Assembly: GCF_009689585.1 (NCBI RefSeq)
Contig: NZ_AP018694.1
Location: 2,557,001-2,621,000, forward strand
DNA: 64,000 nt
DNA from: Aquipluma nitroreducens
GTDB lineage: Bacteria; Bacteroidota; Bacteroidia; Bacteroidales; Prolixibacteraceae
Direction of reading: 5' to 3'
Position 1 is the stretch's first letter. Each line of letters begins with the position of its first letter. A program made the position numbers and the translations under genes. Positions 17,370 to 26,633 of the stretch are shown piece after piece. Below the pieces are notes generated by a model. It was given only the letters and a program-made list of their open reading frames with translations. It was not told the origin of the DNA and searched no databases.

Positions 17370-17807
17370 TTAACAAGGTATCTTGTTGATTCTGTTCAAA
17401 TGACGACCACCTTCAAAGCCTGTTGAAAGGAAGATTTTTACAATTTCAATGGCTTGTTCATCGGTAATATATCGAGCAGGAAGTGCACAAATATTTGCAT
17501 CGTTATGCAGGCGAGCCAGTTCAGCAATTTCGGGTAACCAGCAAATTGCCGAACGTATTCCCTTATGTTTGTTCGCAGTCATATTGATGCCATTTCCGCT
17601 TCCACAAAGTGTAATTCCTTCGTCGAATTCACCTTTACTTACAGCGGCTGCAAGTGGATGCGCAAAATCGGGATAATCGCTGCTTTCTGCCGAATAAGCA
17701 CCAAAATCTTTGTACTCAATTCCCTGCTCCTGAAGGTATTTCAACACGGTTTGTTTGCGCTCGAAACCTGCATGATCTGAGGCTACGGCTATTTTCATCT
17801 TTTTCAT
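17370..17807 (-). CDS. rpiB: Ribose 5-phosphate isomerase B
   Basis: A 145-residue RpiB/LacAB-type sugar-phosphate isomerase. The signature GSGNGINMTANKHKGIRSA, the early ASDHAGFERK and the catalytic Cys in TLCGSG are all there. It interconverts ribose 5-phosphate and ribulose 5-phosphate in the non-oxidative pentose phosphate pathway. A second in-frame ATG 9 bases in (MKIAVASDHAG) could equally be the start. It heads a tight group with lutB and rrf2. Confidence 0.95.
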   Translation of the reverse strand: MKKMKIAVASDHAGFERKQTVLKYLQEQGIEYKDFGAYSAESSDYPDFAHPLAAAVSKGEFDEGITLCGSGNGINMTANKHKGIRSAICWLPEIAELARLHNDANICALPARYITDEQAIEIVKIFLSTGFEGGRHLNRINKIPC

Positions 17808-17856
17808 TTCTATTCAATTATTTTTCAAAAATAATACTAAATAGTATTTTATCGGT

Positions 17857-19329
17857 TTATCGTTTGATTAATCTTTTAATTTCTTTCTTCTCGGCAAAAA
17901 ATACAACGATTAAAAATGCAGCAAATAGACTGATATTGAGTGCATATTGAGCTACTGCCATCGAAAAATGTACCGTTCCGGAGATCGAATAAAAACCAAT
18001 TGCAACTGCAAAATAAAGGAGGATTCGTTTTAAATCGTAGTCAACGCGGTAATACTTCTGGCCAACTACATATGAAATAATGGTCATCAGTACGAAGCAT
18101 AACAGTACCGCATAAGCTGATCCCATGTAACCCATGGTCGGGATCATCATCACATTGAAACCAATCGTTAAAACTGCGCCAATGCCGCCAATAAGAGCTC
18201 CCATCCATGTTTTGTCTGATAGTTTATACCACAACGATAAGTTAAAATAGATTCCCAGAAACAAATTGGCCATCAAAACTGACGGAACAACCTTTAATCC
18301 GGAATGATACTCAGCGCCAATCACAATTTTGAAGAAATCAATAAACAATGTAATTCCTAAAAATATTAGCAGCCCGAAAATGATGAAATACTTCATTACC
18401 TGAGCATAAACAATACGCGAATCACTGTTTTGTTTCTGACTAAAAAAGAAGGGTTCGAACGAATAGCGAAAAGCCTGAATAAACATATTCATTAATACGG
18501 CGAGTTTGTAATTGGCGCCGTAAATACCAAGCTGTTCCATAGGTTTTTGATCGGTTGGTATCAACTTCGGAATCAAAATTTTATCGATATTCTGATTGAT
18601 CATTCCTGCAATTCCAACCAATAGAATAGGGAAGGAGTACCAGAACATTTCACGGAAAAGTCGCCAGTCAAAAATCAGTTTTATCTTTCGGATTTCAGGA
18701 ATAAGCATGATGAGCGTAATTACCGAAGCCAGCAAGTTGGCAACAAATACATACCCTACGCCAAATTCAGGATGATAAATGAAGCTGACAAAACTTTCGG
18801 GATCAGACTTTAAAATACGAGGGCAAATCGTAAGAAAAAAGACATTGAAGAAAATATTAAAAAAGATATTGACCATTTTCAGTGTTGCGAACCGGATAGC
18901 TTTTCCTTCGAGTCGTAAATTGGCAAACGGAATGGCAGTACCTGCATCAAGAGCAACTATAACAGCCAGCCATTGAATGTACTTTTCACTGTTGGGATAA
19001 TCTAAAAATTCAGCAAAATTTCCGGAGAAAATGAATGCTATAATAACGAAAAGTATTGAGCTTCCGAAGAGTGAAAATGCACTGGTTGAATAAATTTTGT
19101 CGTTCTGTTGCGACTTATTGGCATACCTGAAAAAACCGGTTTCCATACCAAAAGTTAGTATTACCAACAAAAAAGCCACGTATGAATACAAATTGGTTAC
19201 TACGCCATACTCTTCAGGAAGAAAAATACGTGAATAATAAGGTACCAGCCACCAATTAAGGAATCGGCCGATAATACTACTCATGCCGTAAATAGCCGTT
19301 TCACCCGCAAGTTTTTTTAACGCACCCAC
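17857..19329 (-). CDS. Polysaccharide/oligosaccharide flippase, Wzx-like
   Basis: A MATE/MOP-superfamily membrane protein with 12-14 predicted transmembrane helices. I choose GTG 19329, giving 490 residues and the family-typical opening MGALKKLAGETAIYGMSSI. An ATG at 19374 would add 15 residues not seen in relatives. The conserved FLNWWLVPYYSRIFLPEEYG region follows immediately. It probably moves lipid-linked oligosaccharides across the inner membrane. No glycosyltransferase genes adjoin, which is usual for this housekeeping-type copy. It is 49 bases upstream of rpiB. Confidence 0.9.
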   Translation of the reverse strand: MGALKKLAGETAIYGMSSIIGRFLNWWLVPYYSRIFLPEEYGVVTNLYSYVAFLLVILTFGMETGFFRYANKSQQNDKIYSTSAFSLFGSSILFVIIAFIFSGNFAEFLDYPNSEKYIQWLAVIVALDAGTAIPFANLRLEGKAIRFATLKMVNIFFNIFFNVFFLTICPRILKSDPESFVSFIYHPEFGVGYVFVANLLASVITLIMLIPEIRKIKLIFDWRLFREMFWYSFPILLVGIAGMINQNIDKILIPKLIPTDQKPMEQLGIYGANYKLAVLMNMFIQAFRYSFEPFFFSQKQNSDSRIVYAQVMKYFIIFGLLIFLGITLFIDFFKIVIGAEYHSGLKVVPSVLMANLFLGIYFNLSLWYKLSDKTWMGALIGGIGAVLTIGFNVMMIPTMGYMGSAYAVLLCFVLMTIISYVVGQKYYRVDYDLKRILLYFAVAIGFYSISGTVHFSMAVAQYALNISLFAAFLIVVFFAEKKEIKRLIKR

Positions 19330-19454
19330 AATTGAAAATTTTGCGCAAAGATAATAAACCAAATACTTTACCAATCGCTAAAACTAATGCCGAGACTCAA
19401 TTGATTTTTATTTTGTTTTATCTTTGAAGCCAGTTTTTGCTTAAAATAATTCGA

Positions 19455-20525
19455 ATGAATATCCGACTATTCTCCACTTTCATTGTACTATCTGTTTTTA
19501 TAAGCTCATTTTCGTGCTCAAACAAAGCAAACCGATCACGAAAGCCGGCTGTTCGCATCAACGCTGAATCGGTTCATAAAAAAATCGTTTATGGCGACGA
19601 TATTAATATTTCTATAGCAGTGAAAGTAAAAGATGGCGAACTTAAAGAAACCAATATTTTTGTTGATTCTGTTTTGGTAACTACCAATAAAAACACCGAA
19701 TTTAATTACACTTTAAAGGGTTTTAAAAGCCTTGGCAAGCACACAATAAAAGCACAAGCCGTGAAAGCTGATGGGGTAGAGGGTGTTTATTTTAAAACCT
19801 TTGAGGTTCTATCGGATGTAATACCCGAAAAATATGGCTATGAGGTGGTACAAACCTATCCACATAATGAAACATCTTTTACTGAAGGTTTGGAAATTCA
19901 TGACGGATTTATTTATGAAAGTACGGGTGAAAACGGCAAATCGTTTCTTTACAAAAACAACCTGAAAACCGGTAAAACAGTAAAATCGGTGAAACTTGCT
20001 GATAAATATTTTGGCGAAGGAATTACCATTTTCAATAATAAGATTTACCAATTAACTTATAAAACGAAGGTTGGATTTATTTACAATCTTGAAAATATGG
20101 CTCTTATTGACAGTTTTCATTTCGAATCTACAGAGGGTTGGGGAATGACTCACGATGAAAAATACCTGATTATGGATGATGGTACAAATATTCTAACTTA
20201 TCTCGACCCAACGACATTGAAAGCTGTTAAAAAGCTTCAGGTTTACGACGATAAAGATCAAGTTTTATATTTGAATGAACTTGAATATTCTGACGGATTC
20301 ATCTACGCTAACTTATGGACTACCAACTTAATTTTAAAAATTGATCCGCAAACAGGCAAAGTTCTAGCTAAAATTGATTTAGAAGGCATTCTTACTTTAT
20401 CAAATACAGACAAGCAAGTTGATGTTTTAAATGGAATAGCTATCGATCCGGTAACAAAAAAGATGTATGTCACCGGAAAACTATATCCAAAATTATTTGA
20501 AATAAAACCGATTAAAAAAGAGTAG
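19455..20525 (+). CDS. Glutaminyl-peptide cyclotransferase (beta-propeller type), lipoprotein
   Basis: A 356-residue protein from ATG 19455, which gives a signal peptide with lipobox ISSFSC; an ATG at 19437 adds six residues without improving it. After a beta-sandwich segment, residues about 120-350 form the glutamine cyclotransferase propeller ([26 protein letters not shown], cited by its start [27 protein letters not shown] start [22 protein letters not shown]). The activity converts N-terminal Gln to pyroglutamate on exported proteins, which suits type IX-secreted cargo. It overlaps the convergent ruvB end by 14 bases. Confidence 0.9.
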   Translation: MNIRLFSTFIVLSVFISSFSCSNKANRSRKPAVRINAESVHKKIVYGDDINISIAVKVKDGELKETNIFVDSVLVTTNKNTEFNYTLKGFKSLGKHTIKAQAVKADGVEGVYFKTFEVLSDVIPEKYGYEVVQTYPHNETSFTEGLEIHDGFIYESTGENGKSFLYKNNLKTGKTVKSVKLADKYFGEGITIFNNKIYQLTYKTKVGFIYNLENMALIDSFHFESTEGWGMTHDEKYLIMDDGTNILTYLDPTTLKAVKKLQVYDDKDQVLYLNELEYSDGFIYANLWTTNLILKIDPQTGKVLAKIDLEGILTLSNTDKQVDVLNGIAIDPVTKKMYVTGKLYPKLFEIKPIKKE

Positions 20526-21534
20526 GGGAGTCGCCGTAATGAATTTTGCCTAAGTGCTTATAGGCTAAATCGGTAACTTCACGTCCACGCGGTGTACGTT
20601 TCAAAAAGCCTTCCATAATCAGGAATGGTTCATATACTTCTTCAATTGTACCGGTATCCTCACCAACAGCTGTAGCAATTGTTGATAAACCAACAGGTCC
20701 GCCTTTAAATTTATCGATAATGGTCAGCAGAATTTTATTGTCCATTTCGTCCAGTCCAAATTTATCGATATTCAGCGCATCAAGTGAGTATAAAGTAATT
20801 TCAATATCAATACTTCCATTTCCCTTTACCTGGGCAAAATCCCTGACACGACGCAACAATGCATTTACAATTCGGGGAGTTCCACGGCTGCGGGTTGCTA
20901 TTTCCACAGCTGCCTGATCGCTTATTTTTACATTCAAAATAAAAGCCGAGCGTTTTACTATTTTAGTAAGTACATCAACATCGTAATATTCCAGATGCGC
21001 TTTAATGCCAAAACGAGCCCTTAGGGGACTGGTTAGTAAACCTGAGCGCGTAGTTGCACCAATTAATGTGAAAGGGTTTAATTCGAGCTGTATTGACCGT
21101 GCACTGGGTCCTTTGTCAATCATGATATCAATCTTGTAATCCTCCATTGCCGAATACAGGTATTCTTCAACGATAGGACTTAAACGATGAATCTCATCAA
21201 TGAAAAGAACGGAATTTGGTTCAAGATTGGTTAATAATCCGGCTAAATCACCTGGCTTATCTAAAACTGGTCCTGAAGTTAATTTTAAGGAAACTCCAAG
21301 TTCATTGGCAATAATGTTTGAAAGTGTTGTTTTTCCAAGTCCGGGTGGGCCATGAAGCAAAACATGGTCTAAAGCTTCGCCTCGCATTTTAGCAGCTTTG
21401 ACAAATATTTTCAGATTTTCAACAATTTTATTCTGGCCACTAAAATCGTCAAAATCAAGTGGCCTTAACTGTTTGTCAATATCTTTTTCATTATCTGAAA
21501 AGGATTCATCTCTGAAATCAAAATGTTCGCTCAT
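20512..21534 (-). CDS. ruvB: Holliday junction branch migration helicase RuvB
   Basis: A 340-residue AAA+ ATPase with full RuvB motifs: Walker [10 protein letters not shown], Walker [11 protein letters not shown], sensor 1 GATTRSGLL, arginine finger region PLRARFG, and the C-terminal winged helix ending [15 protein letters not shown]. It drives branch migration with RuvA, whose gene is not in the window. The 3' end overlaps the convergent cyclotransferase gene by 14 bases. Confidence 0.98.
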   Translation of the reverse strand: MSEHFDFRDESFSDNEKDIDKQLRPLDFDDFSGQNKIVENLKIFVKAAKMRGEALDHVLLHGPPGLGKTTLSNIIANELGVSLKLTSGPVLDKPGDLAGLLTNLEPNSVLFIDEIHRLSPIVEEYLYSAMEDYKIDIMIDKGPSARSIQLELNPFTLIGATTRSGLLTSPLRARFGIKAHLEYYDVDVLTKIVKRSAFILNVKISDQAAVEIATRSRGTPRIVNALLRRVRDFAQVKGNGSIDIEITLYSLDALNIDKFGLDEMDNKILLTIIDKFKGGPVGLSTIATAVGEDTGTIEEVYEPFLIMEGFLKRTPRGREVTDLAYKHLGKIHYGDSPTLF

Positions 21535-21604
21535 TTTTAGCTTTTAAACCTAGCCAAAAGTAAAAAAATTAAGATGGAAGTTTTAAATTAAATCAGTGAT
21601 AAAT

Positions 21605-22003
21605 TCAGGAAGGAATTTTAAGCTCATCAAATATTGAATTAAGCTTTTCAATATCAAAAGGTTTAGCCATAAACTCATCCATTCCGTATGAAATACATTT
21701 ATCGCGATCATTATCCATTGTATTGGCAGTAAGGGCAATTATAGGAGTTCTTTTTTCTATCTTATTCTTGTTTTCAAACTCTCGTATTTTGACTGTAGCT
21801 TCGATTCCGTCCATGACTGGCATCATTATATCCATCAAAATTACATCAAACTTACGTTGACAAAAGTGTTCAATTGCTTCAACACCGTTGTTGGCAATAA
21901 CCACTTCATGATTAAACTTCTTTAAACTAAACGTAACTATACGTTGGTTTAAAAGATTATCTTCCACAAGTAATATAGCTAAACTCTCTCCCATACCATT
22001 CAA
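21605..22003 (-). CDS. Single-domain response regulator
   Basis: A 132-residue stand-alone CheY-like receiver. The acidic pair is in LLVEDNLLNQ, the phospho-acceptor is Asp58 in VILMDIMMPVMDG, the conserved Thr/Ala in ALTANT and Lys in MAKPFD. The sequence is closest to receivers found at the end of hybrid kinases, so it may be a phosphorelay intermediate or a remnant of a hybrid kinase. No kinase gene adjoins it. A second start (MGESLAILL, 21994) is possible. Confidence 0.9.
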   Translation of the reverse strand: MNGMGESLAILLVEDNLLNQRIVTFSLKKFNHEVVIANNGVEAIEHFCQRKFDVILMDIMMPVMDGIEATVKIREFENKNKIEKRTPIIALTANTMDNDRDKCISYGMDEFMAKPFDIEKLNSIFDELKIPS

Positions 22004-22504
22004 TCAATTCAACGAATATAGTATATTCTATGAAACATTAAAAGGAAACCCTAATCTTTAATTTATTTTCAATCAGTATTTATATTATTTATTTTCTAAA
22101 TCTAATTAAAAAGAATGAATATGTATATGTCCTGTTCATACACTTGATATCTTTTTAAAGTTAAACTTGCTTATCTAAAAAATGTGTTTTTATCTTATTT
22201 TTTAAACGGGTTGTTAACATCATAATATTTTGATTTTAAAGTTAGTCTGTTCTGTATTAACAACTGTTAATTTCTGTGTTTTTCAATAAAAGCTGATTTT
22301 AAATTGATCATATTTTTGTTGAAATGTAGGGTGAATAGAATTAATTAATTTGTCTTGTATGTACGGGAAAAATATTTAATACAATTTTCAAACTATATCT
22401 TTGTTCGATTTTATAAATTATTTAGATGAACTTATAAACAAGTAAATTTTTAGGATGTTTAAAAAGTAATATTTTAATCGTCTAAAAATGAATTTATTAT
22501 AAAG
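22004..22504. other. 501-base AT-rich intergenic region
   Basis: I see no gene or RNA here. It separates divergent genes and must contain both promoters. TATCTTTG at 22396-22403 fits the -7 consensus TAnnTTTG for the rightward DUF4175 gene. A short inverted repeat, TTAACA-AC-TGTTAA, lies at 22257-22270 and could be an operator. Confidence 0.6.
22396..22403 (+). promoter_or_regulatory. Candidate -7 box of the DUF4175 gene
   Basis: TATCTTTG matches TAnnTTTG and lies 101 bases before the DUF4175 start codon. I see no good -33 TTTG at normal spacing. Confidence 0.35.
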
Positions 22505-25500
22505 ATGAATAAAAACTATAAACAGTTTGTTGATAAGCTGAATTCCTACATCAGAAAATTTTATCTCTATCACTTGATAAGGGGTATAATACTGTTTATA
22601 CTCTTAATTATAGCTTATTATAGTTTAGTATCTATCCTTGAATTTATCAATTACTTTAATCCTAATATTAAATTGTTGATTGTTGTTGTTACTTTTCTTT
22701 TTACTCTTTTTATACTTATTTATTTTCTGATATTGCCTGGAATAAAACTCTTAGGAATTGGTAGGCGTTTAACTTATTATGATGTTTCTAATCAATTAAG
22801 TAGCACATATCCTGAAATTAAAGATAAGCTGATTAATATAATAGAACTGGAAAATGAATCAAGCTCAATTTATTCACCTGAACTAAAGGAAGCCAGTATT
22901 GATCAGAAAATTAATGAATTAAAAATCTTTAGTTTTTCTGATTCTATTAAATTTAAAGATTTAAAGATTGTATTTACCCTGTTAGTAAGTGTATTTATTT
23001 TGTTTCTAACAGTTTTTTTGTGGACTCCTGATTTTTTTAAGGAAAGTTCGGTTAGGCTCATTCATTTTCAGCAAAAATTTGAGAAGCCCGCTCCTTACAG
23101 TTTTGATCTTGAAAATAAGGATATGGAAATTGTAACCGGAGAGTCTGTTGAACTGAAATTACGTTGTTCGGGAAAAGATTTACCAGAAATGATGTACATC
23201 AATTTTAGTGGTAATAATTATTTAATGACTCGCGAGGATGGATTATATAAATATACTGTGGAAAATGTGAATAGTTCCATTTCATTTTATTTTACTGATA
23301 AAAAATATGTGTCTGAAATTTATAAGATAATAGTACTTAATAAACCCTTTATTTCATCATTCAGTGTTGATATTCAACCGCCATCGTATACCAATCTTAG
23401 TTCAGAGAATATAAAGAATATTGGCGATTTAAAGATTGCTTCCGGAACTACTGTCAAATGGAATTTTACTACTGTTGATACCGATAGCTTGACCGTACTT
23501 TTTAATGATAGCACTCGATTAGAAGGAAAAAAGACTGGAAATATTTTTGAAATTTCGAAGACATTTTATACTGATGCAGAATATAGGATATCGATTCGAA
23601 ATTCGAAACTTAAGGATGAAAATAACCTGGTTTATAAAATTCAGACTATTTCAGATCTGTATCCTGAAATAAAAGTTGTTCAGGTAAGCGATTCTGTCGA
23701 TTTCAAAGTTTTTCATTTTAAGGGGAATATCGTTGATGATTATGGGTTTAATAAGCTTGATTTTAACATTAGCGCCGAAGGAAGGGATAGTTCGATTAGT
23801 ATACCGTTTACTCCATTTCTGTTAAGTCAGGATTTTTATTATACTTTTGATTTTGAATCGGTTAAATTTTTTGGAAAATCAATTAAGTATTACTTTTCTG
23901 TGTTTGATAATGATTTCGTTAGTCATTTTAAGAAAACGATTAGCGAAACCTATACTTTTACTTTTCCAGATTACAAAGAAATTTTAGCCAAAGAAAATTC
24001 TGATCAAAATTCTATAGATCAATTGTTTAAAAAGAGTGCCAAACTAACTGAAGAAATTCAACAGGAGTTCAAAGATTTTAAAATGAAGCAGATTAATTCT
24101 GAATTGTCTGAATGGGAAAAATTTCAGACAGTAAAGGATATAATGAGCAAGAAAACTGATCTTGAAAATGTACTAAATCAAATTAAGCAGCAGAATAAAG
24201 ATGCCAATAATTTTCTGAATTCTTTTTCGGAAGAGAAAAGTGAGATATTGAAAAAGCAACAACAAATTGATGAGCTTTTGAAAGATGTATTTAGCGATGA
24301 TTTGAAGAAGCTTTTTGAGCAGTTTAATGAGTTGGCTAAGCAATTTGATCCGAAAAAGTTTGATCAGTTGTCAAAAGAAATGGATACAAGTTTGGATGAT
24401 CTGGCTAAACAATTGGATAAAAATGTTCAATTGCTTAAAAAAATGAAGGTTGAACAAAAAGTTGAACGTGTAATTGAGGAGTTGAAGAATTTGGTCATTT
24501 CGGAAAAAGCTAATTTGGAAAAATTGGAAAAGCGCTCTGATTTGATACAGATTAATCAAGAGGAAAGGGAAAATGATTCTCTTTTGAAAAATCTTGAAAA
24601 TGATTACAATGGAGCTCTTGAAATTAACAAAACGCTTGAAAAACCACTTAATTTATTCAATTTTGATAAGGAGTTTTCTACAATTAAAGATAATTACTCT
24701 AAAGTTTTAGATGATTCAGAAAGGGGAAATAAACGTAAAACTTCTACAGGAATTGAAAAGAATAGTAAAAGTATTGATCAGCTTGTATTTGCATTGAATC
24801 AAATGCTGCAGAACAACAAGAGTAAGCAAAACAAGGAAAATATTGAGGATATTAAGCAAGTTCTTGATAATCTTATCCTTGTTTCTTTTGATCAGGAGAA
24901 GATTTTAAATAAATTCAGCTCAATTGATTTTAATAATCCATTAGTCAACGATATAAAAATCAAGCAAAAGAATCTTCAGTCTCAGGTAGTGTTTGTCAAG
25001 GATTCTTTATATGCTTTAGCAAAACGTACTCCTGAAATTGGTTCAGTGATTAATAAGGAAATTATCGGTCTTGAAAATAGTGTTGGTTCAGCTTTCGATA
25101 ATTTAGAATTAGGGAATATTGGTGCTTCACGCATGTACCAGCAATACGGAATTACGGCTGCAAATAATCTGGCTCTATATTTAAGTGAGGCACTGGAGAA
25201 TATCAAGGAGCAGGAAAAGAATTCGATGCCTGGCGATGGTGATTGTGATAAACCTGGAGGTAAAGGAGCAAAACCTGGCATGAAGAGCTTAAAGGACAGT
25301 CAAAGTTCCATCAAGGAACAATTGCAGCAGATGATTGACCATATGAAGAAAGGAGATATGGGTAAATTGAGCAAAAGTATTGGACAAACTCTTGCTCAAC
25401 AGGAAATTATGCAGCAATTAATTCGCGATATGGTGAATAGTGGTTCTGTTGGATCTAAAGCTTCAGATCAGCTTAAGGCAATTGATCAGTTACTCGAGCA

Positions 25501-25789
25501 ATCAAGAAAGGATCTAATCAATAAAAATGTTACCAACGAATTAATTAACCGGCAGAATTTAATTTTATCGAAGTTACTTGATGCAGAGAAATCTGAAATT
25601 GAACGCGATTTTGAAGACAAAAGGGAATCAAAAACGGCAATCGACGTAAAGAATGGAAACCCTGAAGGTTACTTTGAGTATAATACAAAGTTTAAAAATG
25701 AAAATGAGTTGATAAAAAGAAGCAATTATAAGTTGCGTAATTTTTACGATCAGAAATATAGTAATTTTTTAAACCGCATAAAGAATTAA
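22505..25789 (+). CDS. DUF4175 family membrane protein, 1094 residues
   Basis: A large Bacteroidota-specific membrane protein. Three hydrophobic helices lie near residues 24-46, 53-77 and 150-172, with the family-typical LGIGRRLTYYDVSNQL after the second. Beta-rich extracytoplasmic domains follow (about 190-490). A very long Lys/Glu/Gln coiled coil then runs from about 495 to 780, and a Gly/Lys/Pro-rich hinge (GDGDCDKPGGKGAKPG) sits near residue 915. The function is unknown to me; relatives are often near mnmG or DUF58/MoxR genes. It opens a strand-consistent run leading to mnmG. Codon use is AT-rich like the next genes. Confidence 0.8.
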   Translation: MNKNYKQFVDKLNSYIRKFYLYHLIRGIILFILLIIAYYSLVSILEFINYFNPNIKLLIVVVTFLFTLFILIYFLILPGIKLLGIGRRLTYYDVSNQLSSTYPEIKDKLINIIELENESSSIYSPELKEASIDQKINELKIFSFSDSIKFKDLKIVFTLLVSVFILFLTVFLWTPDFFKESSVRLIHFQQKFEKPAPYSFDLENKDMEIVTGESVELKLRCSGKDLPEMMYINFSGNNYLMTREDGLYKYTVENVNSSISFYFTDKKYVSEIYKIIVLNKPFISSFSVDIQPPSYTNLSSENIKNIGDLKIASGTTVKWNFTTVDTDSLTVLFNDSTRLEGKKTGNIFEISKTFYTDAEYRISIRNSKLKDENNLVYKIQTISDLYPEIKVVQVSDSVDFKVFHFKGNIVDDYGFNKLDFNISAEGRDSSISIPFTPFLLSQDFYYTFDFESVKFFGKSIKYYFSVFDNDFVSHFKKTISETYTFTFPDYKEILAKENSDQNSIDQLFKKSAKLTEEIQQEFKDFKMKQINSELSEWEKFQTVKDIMSKKTDLENVLNQIKQQNKDANNFLNSFSEEKSEILKKQQQIDELLKDVFSDDLKKLFEQFNELAKQFDPKKFDQLSKEMDTSLDDLAKQLDKNVQLLKKMKVEQKVERVIEELKNLVISEKANLEKLEKRSDLIQINQEERENDSLLKNLENDYNGALEINKTLEKPLNLFNFDKEFSTIKDNYSKVLDDSERGNKRKTSTGIEKNSKSIDQLVFALNQMLQNNKSKQNKENIEDIKQVLDNLILVSFDQEKILNKFSSIDFNNPLVNDIKIKQKNLQSQVVFVKDSLYALAKRTPEIGSVINKEIIGLENSVGSAFDNLELGNIGASRMYQQYGITAANNLALYLSEALENIKEQEKNSMPGDGDCDKPGGKGAKPGMKSLKDSQSSIKEQLQQMIDHMKKGDMGKLSKSIGQTLAQQEIMQQLIRDMVNSGSVGSKASDQLKAIDQLLEQSRKDLINKNVTNELINRQNLILSKLLDAEKSEIERDFEDKRESKTAIDVKNGNPEGYFEYNTKFKNENELIKRSNYKLRNFYDQKYSNFLNRIKN

Positions 25790-25791
25790 TT

Positions 25792-26190
25792 TTGGAACGT
25801 GAATTGATTATAGCTTCTGAACTCAAAGAGTTGAATAATTTGAGGTTATTTTTGAATCAGATTTTTACTGATACAAATTTAAATCGCGAGTATTTCAATC
25901 GTGTTTTATTAGGGTTATGCGAAGCTGTTAGTAATTCAATTGTTCACGGAAATAAAAGTGATTGTTCTAAAAAGGTTTTTATCAGTTTTCTGTATGATGA
26001 AAATAAATTGGTTTTAACTGTGAGAGATGAAGGATCTGGTTTTTCTTTGGATGATGTTGGAGATCCAACTCAGCCTGAAAACCGGAAGAAGGAAAATGGC
26101 AGAGGTCTTTTCCTGATACAACAGATTGCTGATGAAGTTTATTTTTATAATGGAGGAAATAAAATACAGATTTTATATAGTTTAGTTTAA
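25792..26190 (+). CDS. Anti-sigma-type serine kinase-like ATP-binding protein
   Basis: A 132-residue GHKL ATPase of the RsbW/SpoIIAB-like type. N box: GLCEAVSNSIVHGN; G1: VRDEGSGFSLDD; G2: ENGRGLFLIQQIAD. The start must be TTG at 25792, two bases after the DUF4175 stop, because no ATG or GTG fits nearby in frame. Such proteins bind and phosphorylate anti-anti-sigma factors, but no STAS or SpoIIE-type partner is visible in the window. The stop overlaps the ybeY start by one base, so the two are translationally coupled. Confidence 0.88.
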   Translation: MERELIIASELKELNNLRLFLNQIFTDTNLNREYFNRVLLGLCEAVSNSIVHGNKSDCSKKVFISFLYDENKLVLTVRDEGSGFSLDDVGDPTQPENRKKENGRGLFLIQQIADEVYFYNGGNKIQILYSLV

Positions 26191-26633
26191 TGAGTGTGCA
26201 TTATTTTAACGAAGATATAGCTTTTCCAAAAATCAAGAAACGTATTGCTTCGGGTTGGATTAAGCAAGTCATTTCAATTGAAGGAAAGCGGGTGGGGGAC
26301 ATCTCCTTTATTTTTTGTTCCGATGAGTATTTACTTGACGTGAATAGAAAATATTTAAATCACGATTATTATACTGATATCATTACTTTCGATAATGTAG
26401 AAGGGATTGTGATTAATGGAGATATCTTTATTAGTGTTGATCGGGTTAAAGAGAATTCAAAAGTATTTGAAACTAGTTTTGACGATGAAGTTCATCGAAT
26501 TCTGATTCATGGAGTGCTTCATTTATTGGGATATAAGGATAAGACAAAAAAAGATAAACTTTTAATGACAGAAAAGGAAGATTTATACCTTAAACTGTTC
26601 AACGATAGTTACTTAATTATTAAAAATGTTTAG
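26190..26633 (+). CDS. ybeY: Endoribonuclease YbeY
   Basis: A 147-residue YbeY metallo-RNase, used in 16S rRNA maturation and ribosome quality control. The zinc motif is HGVLHLLGYKD, with Asp in place of the usual third His, a variant seen widely in Bacteroidota. Its ATG overlaps the preceding stop (TAATG) and its stop abuts the mnmG ATG with no gap. Confidence 0.95.
   Translation: MSVHYFNEDIAFPKIKKRIASGWIKQVISIEGKRVGDISFIFCSDEYLLDVNRKYLNHDYYTDIITFDNVEGIVINGDIFISVDRVKENSKVFETSFDDEVHRILIHGVLHLLGYKDKTKKDKLLMTEKEDLYLKLFNDSYLIIKNV

Noticed and set aside
19855-19870. DnaA-box-like CTATCCACA as sign of a replication origin
   Set aside because: Only a single imperfect box, inside a coding gene, with no dnaA or AT-rich unwinding cluster around it.
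22004-22504. Possible RNA gene in the 501-base gap
   Set aside because: No tRNA-like, riboswitch-like or strong hairpin structure could be found; it is simply AT-rich.
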